From Sordariomycetes sp. S80-01Y (lineage: Eukaryota > Ascomycota > Sordariomycetes): a stretch of 64,000 nt of DNA. Each line of letters starts with the position of its first letter. Position 1 is the stretch's first letter. Shown in pieces: positions 41,870 to 54,241 of the stretch. Position numbers and translations under genes: made by a program. Where the stretch lies: assembly GCA_037042185.1 (NCBI GenBank), contig JAXQJY010000033.1, positions 186,001 to 250,000 of the forward strand, read 5' to 3'. Below the pieces are notes generated by a model. The model searched no databases and was not told the DNA's origin. It saw only the letters and a program-made list of their open reading frames with translations.

Positions 41870-43533
41870 CTATTGGTGGTCTCTAAGAAGTTTCCTTCCA
41901 GTCATTGCTCGGCCCGTGTTTAGCACCCATTGCTCGCATTCGCCCCTGTCCTCGGGCAGATTCTTTTTGACCCTGTTCGTTTCAATAAGAAAGTCAAGTA
42001 TGTTGTCGCGCTCTGGAGTTTCCATGGCCATCTCGTAGGAGAGGTAGCACGGCGTGACATGGAGCCCCGTGGCAATGGGTCCGAGGTGACGGAGGAAGGG
42101 GATGATGGCCCAGCTAAGCCGACACTGGTTCAAGTACTCCTCCATACCAGGTTCATCGGCGTAGCCAAGCACAGTGGAGAGGTCGTAGACTATTCGAGTG
42201 AGGATAAGTTGCAAGGTCAGAAAGCCGGTGAGCTGCTCACACTCCTGCTGATTTGGCTCGGGTAGCTGCTCAATCATCTCAAGCGGAGGCGACCAATCCC
42301 AGTTCGGATAACCTTCAAGGACCCCAGTCTTATATGCCAGATCCATGAGCGGTGGGCACATCTTACTTACGTTGATACAGAGCACCATGGCCTTATCCCT
42401 TGTCACCAATGCTTGTTTCTGGCTCCCGAAATTGTCGGGGTTGTCGTAGATGGCCCGTACCTCCTGAACAAGTACTGGCCACTGCTCGAAAGCATCGTTG
42501 AGGCAGGAATCGTGACCGTGCGGTCGCTTTGATTTAGCCATGCCTTGGATTGCTTGGTCCAACGCCGTTTTCCACGGCAGGGTTTGATAGAAATTCTCGC
42601 CGCCTTCAATGACCCAGTAGGTTAAGAGTGTTGGTCGATTCTCCATGGCGAGAAGTAGATCTAGGTCATCGCTCAGACTTGGCGGACCTCTGGTCTTCAT
42701 AATGTTTTGTATGGCCCTCATATGAATCAAAGGGCTATGAGCTTTGTCACTGTCAAAAAGCACATTGCACCGTTCCATAACAGTCACAGCACCCAGAGTC
42801 TCAGCGCGGAGCTGCTCCTCAGGGCTACGAAGAGCCCTCTGTAAACTCCTCAGAGCCTTGCCGTAGGCTTTCGGCGGGATGAGTTCGCATCCTGTAAGCT
42901 CCCGGCGATAATTGCCCCATGCTGAACAGAAGAGCGCCACACAATCTCTCAAGGCTGGGCTTTCCCCCAGTCTGGGGGGCACATGCTCCAGATAAGATGC
43001 GTTACTCACGATCTCTCTATTGGTGTCCTTCTCTATCAGCCTTATCAGCTGTGCGGCAAGTCGATCAGAGACTGTGGTCGGATACTTTCTGGGGCTGCAC
43101 ATAGGGGCTAGACGAAAGTAGCCGTATTGCGACCCGCCTTCCACAGATAGAGAGTCGATTGCCACAAAGGACGGTGAAGCTCCTGCGGTTTGTTCCAGCT
43201 GCTTCCTCATGAGTGTAGCCTTGCCCAACGTCCGTTGAGTCCTGAACGCTTCCACCCCAAAGGTCTTTTTGGGTGCGTGGCAGCCATCGTGAACGAATTT
43301 GGTGGTGCTTGAGGGGCCTTGACAGTTGATGCCTGCTCGGGCGCAAGGGGTGCAAATAGGCCATCGCAAATCACACTGCGCTGGTCAGCTTTGGAATGTC
43401 CTCGCCTAGGTTCAAAGCCACGTTCTCGGACGTTAAATAGGGAAACGAGATGCAGGGTCTTGCGTTTTTCACGTACCTTGACCTTTCTCCGTTTGCAGTC
43501 ATGACACCTAGGCGACTTTGGTATTCCGGGCAT
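41870..43533 (-). CDS. Zn(II)2Cys6 binuclear cluster transcription regulator
   Basis: Two exons, 43533-43477 and 43375-41870, give 520 residues. The intron (GTACGT/CAG, 101 nt) splits the zinc cluster between Lys19 and Cys20, a position often seen in this family. The six Cys follow C-x2-C-x6-C-x6-C-x2-C-x6-C (residues 10-37) with the basic K-R-R-K-V-K recognition segment. After the cluster there is no clear leucine-zipper linker; the rest is a helical, Leu-rich region typical of the fungal-specific middle homology or of the DUF3468-type regulators in Sordariomycetes. Target genes cannot be inferred: neighbours are housekeeping genes and no biosynthetic or transport cluster surrounds it. It lies alone in a gene-poor stretch of about 4 kb. 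Confidence 0.9.
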
Positions 43534-44597
43534 CTCGCGGTGACAAAAGAATCTCAACAAGGCTTCAAATACAGGTGGTGGCCAGCTCCGCGTACAGATT
43601 CCACCTGCCTGGTTCTGGAAGCATGACGCGACTAGCACGCACAGTAGGGTTATATACCCGATTGCAAGTCGCTGCGGCTTCAGCGGGCTGGAACTTTTTG
43701 GGAGTCATGCATAGAAATCCAATTCGACACAGCCACGTGCGGCGAAGCGGTGTTGGCCGCATCTTACAGCGGTGGGCGTCTTTCGTGAGGGTGGGCTTTC
43801 AGTCGGAGTCGTCATTTTGGCTCATGGAGTTGTGGGTCCGCACTATCCTTCCGTATTGGGAAGTCTGTTTTGCATCTCCCCCTTGCTGTCCCACAGCGAC
43901 TCCGACGGACTGCCATTCAAATGCGCGAGCTCAGCAGCGACTAATTTCCCGAGGATCACCTAACAATCTTTGCGTTCTTATGCCACGATCGCCCTAGAAC
44001 CAGAACTGTCAAATATCACGCATCTGCCGTTAAGGAGCTAGATGACTTCTCAAGGTCAATGCTAGAATCAACTGAGGTCCGAACAAGTCACACGCGACAT
44101 TTACAACCCAAGATTGAGTAGCCAGGAAGCAGCAACCGGATCAGGTACGAGGGCTGGATAGATGATGTAGCTCAAGATGACATTACACGAAAACGACATG
44201 TCCTACGAGGCCGCGAGTGTTTGATAATTGCATTCAGATGAGCGGAAGACAGGGCCTCCGTACGCGTGGCAGGACGTTATGATCTACGAACTTGGGGACT
44301 AAGAGGGCTGCTTGGAAGTCTCGCAACCAGCACAAACCCCCCGATTCGGTAAGTGACCCGCCATCGCTTCGAAGACGCCAGCATTGAGTGAAGGTTTTCA
44401 GATTTCAACCATTTCGTACAACCGTATTGCGAAGTTGCCCCCTATTAAATCAAATTTCCGCGCCAGGTGTTGAATGTCACGCTGCTCTATAGCCCTCCGC
44501 ATAGCCCCTTGACTCCAGCCCATGTCTTTCCAGTCCCCATGTTGAGTTGAGGGGTGTCTAGCATGCGCTGCAATCTGTGTGTGATGAGTGTGTATAT
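43534..44597. other. Intergenic, no gene recognised
   Basis: About 1.06 kb, promoter side of the zinc-cluster gene and 3' flank of the C1-THF synthase gene. An ORF at 43518-43997 has no domain. Confidence 0.45.
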
Positions 44598-47500
44598 TTA
44601 GAAGAGGCCGTCAATCTCGCCGGTCTCGGGGTCGACATCGACGTTGAGGTAGCCTGGGGCGGTGGGCAGGCCAGGAATGGTCTGGATATCCGCGGCAAGA
44701 GCGTATCTGAAAGAGGTGTCAGTCATCTCAGCACAGTGCATTGTCATTGGTAAACTTACAGGTATCCTGCACCGGCGGCCATCCTCACATCCCGAATCGG
44801 CACAGTGAAGCCCGTGGGAGCTCCCTTCAGATCAGGATCGTGAGACAAGGAATACTGCGTCTTCGCGACGCAAATAGGCAGATTGCCATACCCTTGCTTA
44901 GTGTACGTGTCGACTTTCTTTTGCGCCGTCTCACTGAACTCCACAGCTTCAGCACCGTACATCTTCTTCGCGATTGCTTCGATACGCTCTTGGATGGAAC
45001 CTTCGAGGGAGTAAGTGAGCTGCATATCCTTGGGCTTCTCGCTAGCCTTGATAACACCGTTGGCGAGGTCTACGGCGCCCTTGCCGCCTTCGGCCCAGTG
45101 GCTGGACAGGATTGCGTCTTCGGCGCCAGCGGAGATGGATTCTTCGCGGATGACTTGGATTTCGGCGTCGGTGTCGGTGCTCATCTTGTTGATGGCCACA
45201 ACAACAGGCACACCAAAGGAGGTAGCATTCTGGATATGCTTTTTCAGGTTGACGCAGCCTGCGCGCAAGATGTCGACGTTCTCTTGCTTGTAGACAGGGT
45301 CGAGGGCAGCGCCGGGGGCAATGGGAGGGCCACCGCCGTGAACCTTCAGAGCGCGAACAGTGGCAACCACGACGACGACGTCGGGGACAAGACCGGACGT
45401 GCGGCACTTGATGTTGAAGAAGCGCTCACCGCCCATAGTGAAGTCAAATCCAGCTTCCGTGACGACGAAGCCAGCCTTCTCATTGTGATCTTCGTCAACT
45501 TCGGTACCAGCGAGCTTCAGAGCCAGCTTGTCGGCCAGAATGGAGCTCTGACCGATGCTGATGTTCGCGAAAGGACCGGCGTGGACGAAGACAGGGGTTC
45601 CCTCAAGTGTTTGCATCAGGTTAGGCTTGATAGCGTCCTTCATCAGCGCAGTCAGGGCACCGCCAGCACCAATGTCGTCGCAAGTGACAGGATCGCCAGA
45701 GCGGGAAGAGCCGATGACCATGCGGCCGAGACGCTCGCGCATGTCTGCCAGGCTGGTGCTGAGGGCAAGAATAGCCATGCACTCCGAAGCAACAGAGATG
45801 TCGAAGCCCGTCTCGCGAGTCTGGCCCTTCTCAGTGCCGGCAGTGCCAACCGTGACACCCCGCAGGTGACGATCATTCACATCCAGTACGCGTCGCCACG
45901 TGATTGTTTCAGGGTCGATATCTAGACGAGCAAAGCGGTGGATCTCGTCCTCGGTAAGCTCGTTGGGGTCGGTCTTGTCGATGCCAAGCTTCTGCAAACG
46001 GCGGAACATGACTGGGACAAACTTTCTCTCGCCATTCTTGGTCGGTACTAAACGGCGGTAAAGGGGTCCATCTTTCTGCGTGTTCTCGTGGAAGATGCGA
46101 GTCTCGATGGCCGCAGCGAGCAGATTGTTCGCGGCAGTGATGGCGTGGATGTCACCGGTCAAATGCAGGTTGAATTCATCCATAGGAATGACCTGACTGT
46201 AGCCACCACCAGCAGCTCCACCCTTGATACCGAAAGTAGGGCCTTGACTGGGCTGTCGCACGTTGGCAAACGTGAGGCGGCCAACATGCGCGCCCAGAGC
46301 TTGCGCCAGACCCATGGTCGTGGTCGACTTACCCTCTCCAAGCGGCGTTGGAGTGATACCGGTAACAACGACATAACGACCATCGCGGCGATGCTCCAAC
46401 CGCTTGAGCAAATTGAGGTCGACCTTGGCCTTGTAGGCGCCATAAGGCTCCAGCTCATGGGGTGCAATGCCAACCTCATCAGCGATTCTTGTGATTTGCT
46501 TTGGCGTTTGTTTCCTCGAGATGGCGATGTCTGAAGGAACGGGGTCCTGAAGCTGCAGCGGTAGTGGCAGCGTTTTCCGCAACTTCTGCCTCTCGAAGTA
46601 GACGGTGGTGGCATCGACAACGTTTTGCATGAGCATAGCCACGGTCATGGGGCCAACACCTCCTGGCACTGGCGTGATGGTTGAGGCCACCTCTGATGCA
46701 GAGTCGTAGTCAACATCGCCAACAAGGCGGTAACCCGACTTCTTAGTCTCGTCTGGGATGAAGTTTGTTCCAACGTCAATGACAACAGCCCCATCCTTCA
46801 GCCAGTCTCCCTTGACGAACCTAGGGCTTCCCAAAGCAGCAATGACAACGTCGGCTGTCTTGACGATGGCCTGGAGGTTTTGGGTTTTGGAGTGACAAAC
46901 AGTGACGGTTGCATCGGCGTTTCTCAGCAAGTAGCTGACGGGGCTCCCGACAATGTCACTTCGTCCAATGACAACGGCAGTCTTCCCGGAAAGATCAATT
47001 CCCGCTTCCTTCAAGAGAACCATAACACCTTTGGGTGTGCAAGGTGTGAAAAGAGGCTTGCCGCCCTTCTTGGCCAGCTCGCCAATGTTGTTGGTACCGA
47101 AACCGTCGACATCCTTCTCGTCAGCAACGGCGGATGTGATAGCGTACTCAGAGATGTGAGAGGGAAGAGGCAGTTGGACCAAGATGCCATGAACCAAGGG
47201 GTCGTTGTTTAGGGTTCTGATGCGGTCCAAAAGCTCTGGTTCAGCAAGCGTGTCGGGCAGGCTGATGTGCTCGCATTCAATTCCTGCCTCAGCGGCAGCC
47301 TTGAGCTTCATACGCACATATGTAGCTAAAGAAAGAGGTCAAATCAGCAGACATTCGTTGTCGTTTGGCTGACCTTCACGTAGTATCGCGACACGATTAT
47401 ACCAAAATGCTTGTGAAAGCGGGGGCGGGGTAATGAGCAGACTTACTCGAGTCCGAGCGATCGCCAACTGTCTAATGTTAGTCAAATTGGGCTTGAAGTC

Positions 47501-47648
47501 TGAGCTGGAGTCGACTAATCTCACCCTGGATGATCTTGAGTGCTGGCCTGTACCGCGGATTGACCTTTTGCTTCTCGGCAATCTCTGTGCCCAGACGCTC
47601 CCGGATGCTCTTCGCGATGGCGGTGCCATCGAGCTTGTTGGCGACCAT
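44598..47648 (-). CDS. ADE3: Trifunctional C1-tetrahydrofolate synthase
   Basis: Four exons, 47648-47525, 47467-47447 (a 21-nt microexon), 47325-44760 and 44706-44598, give 939 residues, close to yeast Ade3. The protein joins methylene-THF dehydrogenase, methenyl-THF cyclohydrolase and formyl-THF synthetase, supplying one-carbon units for purines. The dehydrogenase/cyclohydrolase part (about 1-300) shows V-G-D-R-S-D-S, the Y-V-R-M-K Lys motif, G-R-S-D-I-V-G-S-P and [10 protein letters not shown]; the synthetase part has the P-loop-like T-P-L-G-E-G-K-S-T near 375 and runs to the C-terminus. The frame is open upstream: an ATG at 47987 would add 113 residues, Arg/Ser/Pro-rich and almost free of acids, ending in K-R-L-F-G-T-T-S-V-A just before the conserved start. 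That looks like a mitochondrial targeting sequence (yeast has a separate mitochondrial isozyme, Mis1). Confidence 0.95.
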
Positions 47649-47987
47649 TGCTACGCTGGTGGTACCAAAGAGTCTCTTTTGGTGGTGTGTGTGTCGCGTG
47701 AGAGGTTGTCGGGAGATGGAGGGTGAGTGGTTTGAAGGTTTTGACCCAGTGGAGGGATAGAGTCGAGGTTTAGGGGGGCCGGAGTTGCTAGTGCGAACAG
47801 AGTCGGCAGCGGCCCGTGACGAGTGAGCTGCAAGGCCGGCGATAAAGTGTGATCGGCCTGCCGGTGCAAAACACCGGACGGATGGCGCTCCAGACGGCCT
47901 CGGCACCCCGAATGAAGGACGCTTCCGATATGCAGTCAGTATGGGCCTTGCTGCTATGCCGCCACTAACACGCAGCCGAGCACTCAT

Positions 47988-48516
47988 GCATTCGGTGTTG
48001 GCAGAAGCCAGCCAATCTTTCGGAACAACCCAGCAGTCCACCAGACAACGACTCCAACAACAAGCAAAGGTAGGGATCTAAGCGTATATACAACGAGATA
48101 ACCGCACTTCGGTACACGGAATCGATTGATTATCGGCAATGATCCGAACTTGGAAGCGACTTCGGTGGCAGTCTGTGTCACGGACAAAAGTCGGGAAGTT
48201 TGCAGCCCACAGGTTCCTGGTGGAGCCGCAAGCCTGACATAAGCAACTGGTTCCTGGTTCGGGAAAACGTAATGCCGGCATCCCCTGTCGTCCAAGCTCG
48301 CGTTGCTCGTTGACGCTGAAGCTCCGAGTCGATGCGAGAGGCCAAAAATTCACAGAGCAGAGGCGCGCCTTGAACTCTCAGCCCAGACCAGGCACTCTTT
48401 GTCCTCCCACCCCTTCGCATCTGCCTGCAACTCACCCAGGCCTCTCCTTATTACGAGACGAAGGACGGCGACTGCGGCAGCTTTTTCTTTAGTATCATTC
48501 GGATTTGGACGCTAAG
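47988..48516. other. Divergent promoter region, C1-THF synthase / SPT6
   Basis: About 530 nt between the longest C1-THF synthase model and SPT6. No clear known element; pyrimidine-rich leader before SPT6. Confidence 0.45.
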
Positions 48517-51500
48517 ATGAGCACTTCGATGCGCGACCTAATTTCGGGCGAGGCAGAGCTGGACGACGAGGAGGACGATGAATCTTTCGATGACGAGACC
48601 GGCGAGGAGCGCACCAAGGAGCGCGCGGGAATTGATGACTCGAGCGAGGAGGAAGAAGACGATGATGACGAGGAAGAGGCTCGAAAGGTAGGTCTGGCTC
48701 AACGCGCTCTTGCACGCCTTCTCTGACGGGAAACTTGTAGATCCGAGAAGGCTTCATCGTAGACGAAGACGATGATGAGGACGCGGGCGAAGGATCGGAC
48801 GTCGATGGACGACCGCGCGAGAGTCGGCGCAAGCGGAAACACCGCGAACACCACGACAAGGAGGAAGAGGAACAGCTCGATGATGACGACCTCGACCTCA
48901 TTGGCGAGCAATTCGGATCGCGTCCGAAGCCCAAGACTCAGGTGAGGAGAAGTATGCTCACCCCCTAGCTCGCCGCTCACGCAATCAGTCCAAATACAAG
49001 CGCTTAAAACGCGGCCATCGTGATGAAGATGATGGCGATACTGGCCGCCGCGGTCTCGACGATATCTTCGCCGACGATGATGACGAAGCAGAGCAGCGGA
49101 CGCTCAACCGCTCCAATTTCCGCGCGCAAGCCGACGAGTTCGACGATTTCATCGAAGAAGATTTTCCGGAAGATGAGGAGGAGCGTTTACGCCAGCTCGA
49201 AGATGCCGAGGTTGCACGACCTAAAGAACGTGGTGCTGGCGCGATCGTCGACACAAGTGGACTGGACAAGGACGCTCTGGACGACATGGAGGCCATTTTC
49301 GGTAACGGAGAGGACTACGACTGGGCACTTGGATTGGAGTTTGAGCAAGACGAGCGCGAGCGAGATGAGGGCGCTATCGAGCTCAAGGATGTCTTTGAAC
49401 CTTCGCAGCTGAAGGAGAAGATGTTAACGGATGAGGACAACCAGATCCGCTTCACCGATGAGCCCGAACGGTTCCAGCTTGACCGTAAGCTCTTCAAGAA
49501 CCTACAGCTTACGGCTGATCAGTTCCGAGAGGAGGCTCGATGGATAACCAACCTCCTTTGGCCAAGAAAAGAAAAGGAGCTATCTCAGAGTTTACAAGGG
49601 CCGTTCAGTCGAGCCATTGGCAAGGTCCTTGAATTCTTCATTGTCGACGAGGTCGAGGTCCCCTACGTCTTCCAGCACCGCAAGGACTATCTGCTATACA
49701 CCAAGGACAGCAGATCGCGAGATATGGACGACCCCGATATGCCCACCGTCGCGGAGAAGCTTTTGAACCAGGATGATTTATGGAAGATCCTTGAGCTTGA
49801 TATCAAGTTCCGGTCCTTCGTGGAGAAGAGAAATGCCCTGGAGAAGTCATACGAGAACCTCAAATCGAGTTTCGAGATCCAAGACTCTATGATTGAAGAA
49901 ATGATCCCTGAAGCCGCCACAATGGAGGAGCTGCAAGACCTGCAAGATTACCTGCACTTTCAATATTCTTCCCAAATGAAGGAGCTTGCGGCCGCCAATG
50001 GGACCTCTCAGACCAAGAGGCCAGGTTCAAAGTCGACTGTTCTTGATCGAGTTCGAGAAGGAAGAGCCTACCAGTTCGTTGCGGCCTATGGTATCACGCC
50101 TGATCAGCTTGCGAAGAATGCTCTGCGCAATGGAAAGAAGGTCGCACCAGATGATGATTCCAAGTACCCGATGGACTTGGCTGACGATCTCACCGACGAC
50201 TACTTCAACACCGGCGATGCCGTCGTCAACGCGGCCAGGCAACTCTATGCCGAGGAGCTATATCACAGTCCCCGCATGCGCAAGCACTTCAGGAAGTCTT
50301 ACGAGCTCAATGCGGAGATCAGCGTACGGAGGACGGACAAGGGTTTGCGACACATTCACGAGTCGCATCCTTACTACGACGTCAAATACATTCAAAACCA
50401 GACCGTTCCGGATCTAGCACTTGAGCCCGAGTTGTTCCTCAAGATGATCAAAGCCGAGGAGGACAGGCTAGTGGACATCAAGGTCGACATGCCCCGCCGC
50501 TATGACTTCCGGAGACATCTTTATCAAGAGTTTGAGTCCGAGAACTTCAGCGACCGCGCGGAGCAATGGAGGGATGAGCGCAAGAAGGTTCTTGATCTTG
50601 CCTATCCCAAGCTGGAGAAGATCATATCAAAGAGCCTTAAGGAGACGATCCGGTCGTACTGTCAAGATGTCCTCTTGAACAAGGTCCGAGATGAGTACTC
50701 GCGGAGACTAGATCAGGCGCCGTACAAACCCAAGGGCATGGTACTCGGCACATCACCCAAGGTACTAGCTTTATCAAACGGTCTCGGCGATCCTGCTCGC
50801 GATCCCATTTTCTGGGCGTGGGTAGAGCACGACGGTAGAGTGCTCGAGGAGGGCAAGTTTGGCAACCTCGCAAGGGACGAGACCCAGCGAGAACAGTTCG
50901 CCGAGTTGGTCAACCACAGGCGTCCTGACGTGATCGCTGTGTCTGGCTGGTCGACGCTATCCCAAAAGCTGGTGCGTGATCTTGAGGATCTCGTACGCGA
51001 CAAGGATCTGAGAGGCCTTGAGTACGAGGATGATCCAAACGACTGGCGCAGCGACCCACTGGAGGTTGTCGTAGTCAACGATGAGGTTGCCCGGCTGTAT
51101 AAGGACAGCGAACGAGCCAAGACCGAGCACCCATCACTCAATCCAATTACCCGATACTGTGTTGGGCTTGCTCGGTACATGCAAAGCCCCATGAAGGAGT
51201 ACGCTGCGCTCGGAAAGGATGTGTCTTCGCTCGCTTTCCATCCTAGCCAAAAGCTACTTCCCGATGACAAGGTCGAGAAGTACCTGGAGACTGCCATGGT
51301 GGACATGGTCAATCTGTGTGGTGTCAACATCAACGATGCCATGACGGACACGTATATCGCCAACTTGCTGCCGTTTGTGTCGGGCCTGGGTCCTCGTAAG
51401 GCCACGAGTGTGATCAAAGCAATCAACGCCAACGGTGGCACCGTCCAGTCTCGAGACGAGTTGGTGGGAGATCCGGACAGCGGCAAATTCCCCGTCGTGG

Positions 51501-52919
51501 GACCCCGGGTGTGGAACAACTGCGCCAGTTTCCTTTACATCGACTACGACAACACTAGCAGCGACTCGGATCCTCTCGACAACACGCGTGTACATCCTGA
51601 AGACTACGAGCTTGGTCGCAAGATGGCAGCTGATGCTCTTGAGCTGGATGAGGAAGACGTCAAAGCTGAGATGGATGAGAACGGTCCAGGAGCCATTGTT
51701 CGACGGCTTTTCAAGAACGAGGAGCAGGACAAGGTCAACGAGCTGGTACTGGAAGAGTACGCCGAGCAGCTGGAGAGCAAGTACCAGCAGCGAAAGCGCG
51801 CTACGCTCGAGACAATCCGTGCTGAGTTGCAAGCGCCCTACGAAGAGCTGCGCCGGAACTTCGCCCTTCTGACGGTCCCGGAGATCTTCACAATGTTCAC
51901 TGGAGAGACATCACGGTCACTTTGTGAAGGCATGATTGTACCCATCAACGTGCGCGTCGTGAAGGACGACTTCGCCATCGCCAAGCTCGACTGCGGCATC
52001 GAGGGCCGTCTGGAAGCTCACGAGGTTACCAACGGCCCTTCAGTCAAGGACGTGCTGAGCAGCGGCCAGACTGCCCAGGCCAAGATCTTGGAACTCAACT
52101 ACAAAGACTTCATCGCCAAGCTGTCGATGAGGGAAGATGTGATGAGAATTCCATACAAGCGGCCCATCAACTACGGTCGCGATGGCTGGGACTACGCTCA
52201 GGAGGCGGCCGACAAGGAGGAGCTGCGCGAGAAGGACAAGTCGACGGGTCGTACGCAGCGCGTTGTCAAGCACCCTAACTTCAAACCCTACAACTCGGTA
52301 CAGGCTGAAGAGTACCTTGGCTCCAAACCCATCGGCGAGGTGGTTATTCGTCCCTCGTCAAAGGGTAACGACCACTTGGCCGTCACTTGGAAGGTGGCGG
52401 ACAACGTGTACCAGCACATCGACGTGCTGGAGATGCAGAAGGAGAACGAGTTCGCCGTCGGCAAGGTCCTTCGCGTCGGCAAGTACACGTACTCTGATCT
52501 GGACGAGTTGATCGTCCTGCATGTCAAAGCTATGGCCCGCAAGGTGGAAGAGCTTATGCGCCACGACAAGTTCCAGAACAAGTCTCGCAGCGACACTGGT
52601 AAGTTTCCCCTCTAGATCTCCTTCCCACTCACCAGGTTACAATGGCTGACCGAGACCAGAAAAATGGCTCAACACCTACATCAACGCCAACCCCAACCTC
52701 TCGGCCTACGCCTTCTGCGTGGACACCAAACACGCCGGCTATTTCTGGCTCTGCTTCAAGGCCAACAAGGACGCGGGTGTGATTGGCGTTCCTGTCCGTG
52801 CCATCCCGCAGGGCTACACGTTGAAGGGGTATGATTACCCGGACACGCGTGCGCTGTGTAACGGGTTCAAGCTGCGATTCCGCAATGAATTTGCTACGAT
52901 GGGTGCGCCGAGGCGGTAG
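48517..52919 (+). CDS. SPT6: Transcription elongation factor and histone chaperone Spt6
   Basis: Four exons, 48517-48687, 48741-48941, 48989-52598 and 52660-52919, give 1413 residues, the family length. Spt6 is a nuclear histone chaperone that travels with RNA polymerase II. The N-terminal 250 residues are highly acidic, with Asp/Glu runs in the first two exons, and would hold the Spn1/Iws1-binding part. Then come the Tex-like core with helix-turn-helix, the YqgF-like nuclease fold (inactive in eukaryotes) from about residue 700, the HhH region, an S1 domain near 1105 ([11 protein letters not shown]), and the tandem SH2 from about 1220 with the Arg of [11 protein letters not shown] that binds phosphorylated Rpb1 linker. 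The last 60-nt intron separates the second SH2. The protein stops soon after it, without a long Gly-rich tail. Confidence 0.97.
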
Positions 52920-54241
52920 GCCGCGGGCGGGTGAGACCGTGCTGCAGGAGATAGATGTACGAGTATTTGACTTGACTGGAGGGAAGCTGAAAAGGGGCGC
53001 GGTTTCTGGGTTTGAGAAGGCGTTCGGCATGCGTTGGCATTGGGATTGCTACAGCTCCCGAGTACTTACTAGATAGAAGACCAAAATGAAGCATCGCAAG
53101 TTCTTGTCAACCCTCGCTGTGGCCACGTGTACCTAGCATAGGAAGAGGTCGAGACATGAGAATGATGTCACTGCCACCTTAATTGATGAGGCTCATCAAC
53201 ACAGCATCCTCACCGCCGTGCCCACTGCACTTGTGAGATCACGCGACTCCCAGGCAGCCAAAAGGACAGCTGTCTCGCCACACGAGCGGGTACCTTGCAT
53301 CAGCCCTGGATGTTCACTGCCAGTGTGTCCTCTTCGCAGTCCAGGCAACGCTCTGCGCAATGAAGGGGCTGGAGGAGTCAGGACCGGCGACATCGGAGTC
53401 GCGGTCCCTCGTGATCTCACCGAACCCAGCACAGACAGCACCGGGGCGGCAGAGCGCTGGCGCACGGCGCACGGCCCACGCTGGAGGTGGGCCACAGCGT
53501 ACATGGCAGTAGTCGTAGTCGAGTATGGGGTACCCCGCAATCGTGCGTCTCCTGGGCGGAAGGCCGGTACCGAGACAAACGTCATGGGGGAACCCTGAGG
53601 CTCGACGGCTATCCCTCAATTGAACCCTCTGCAGAGCAATTGGAAGAGCCCAGATCAATTGAGAGAGTAGCTGGATTCAAGGATGATGTCCGGTTCAGGA
53701 GGAGGAAATGACTCCCGCCAAGGGCATCCACCGGACGGGGGGCGGAGCGGTGGTGGTGTGTTTCCGTGGAGTTCTGTCGCAAGGGGTCACGCGATGCTTC
53801 CGCTACTGGCATCACCTCACCTCACAGCGCCCTGGAAATCACTGGAATCCCCCCCTCCCCGCCCAGGGGGGCTTCTGCTCATCTGCTCCCAGCCTGGCGA
53901 CGGTCTGGAAGCTTCACCTTGGACGCAAGCTCGCATGTCCTCGGTCACCTCCCATTGGCTCACCACATCCCCTCCTCGCGTGACGCTGGTGCTTATAAGA
54001 GCTTCCCCCCTTCTGCACCCAACATTCCCGTCTTCATTCACCACATCTTCATTCTTCAAACACCATCAGCAAACTGCACAGAGCGGATCGATTTCATCGG
54101 TTTGGTCGACCATCTTAACGGCATATCAATATAGTAGCACGGATTGAACGCTGCGTCACATTAAGAAGCTTCTTTGCCCTCCTCTGTCCACGGGTTTCGT
54201 TGCAACGAAACTATAATACATTTTGACTTCAATCTCCCAAG
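52920..54241. other. Intergenic and leader of the Stf2-like gene
   Basis: About 1.3 kb. No ORF has recognisable content. Three CAATTG palindromes spaced 20 and 19 nt apart lie at 53617-53661. From about 53850 on, promoter elements of the next gene are seen, then a pyrimidine-rich leader. Confidence 0.45.
53852..53998 (+). promoter_or_regulatory. Promoter of the Stf2-like gene: STRE-like pair and TATA box
   Basis: CCCCT at 53852-53856 and AGGGG at 53865-53869 form a C-run/G-run inverted pair that matches stress-response element cores in both directions. About 120 nt later GCTTATAAGA (53991-54000) is a good TATA box. C/T-rich sequence with ATTC repeats follows and is a likely start region. A stress-type promoter suits a hydrophilin gene; the elements are inferred from motif and position only. 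Confidence 0.45.

Noticed and set aside
44756-45925. 394-codon plus-strand ORF antisense to C1-THF synthase
   Set aside because: It mirrors the strongly conserved FTHFS coding frame on the other strand and has no domain of its own.
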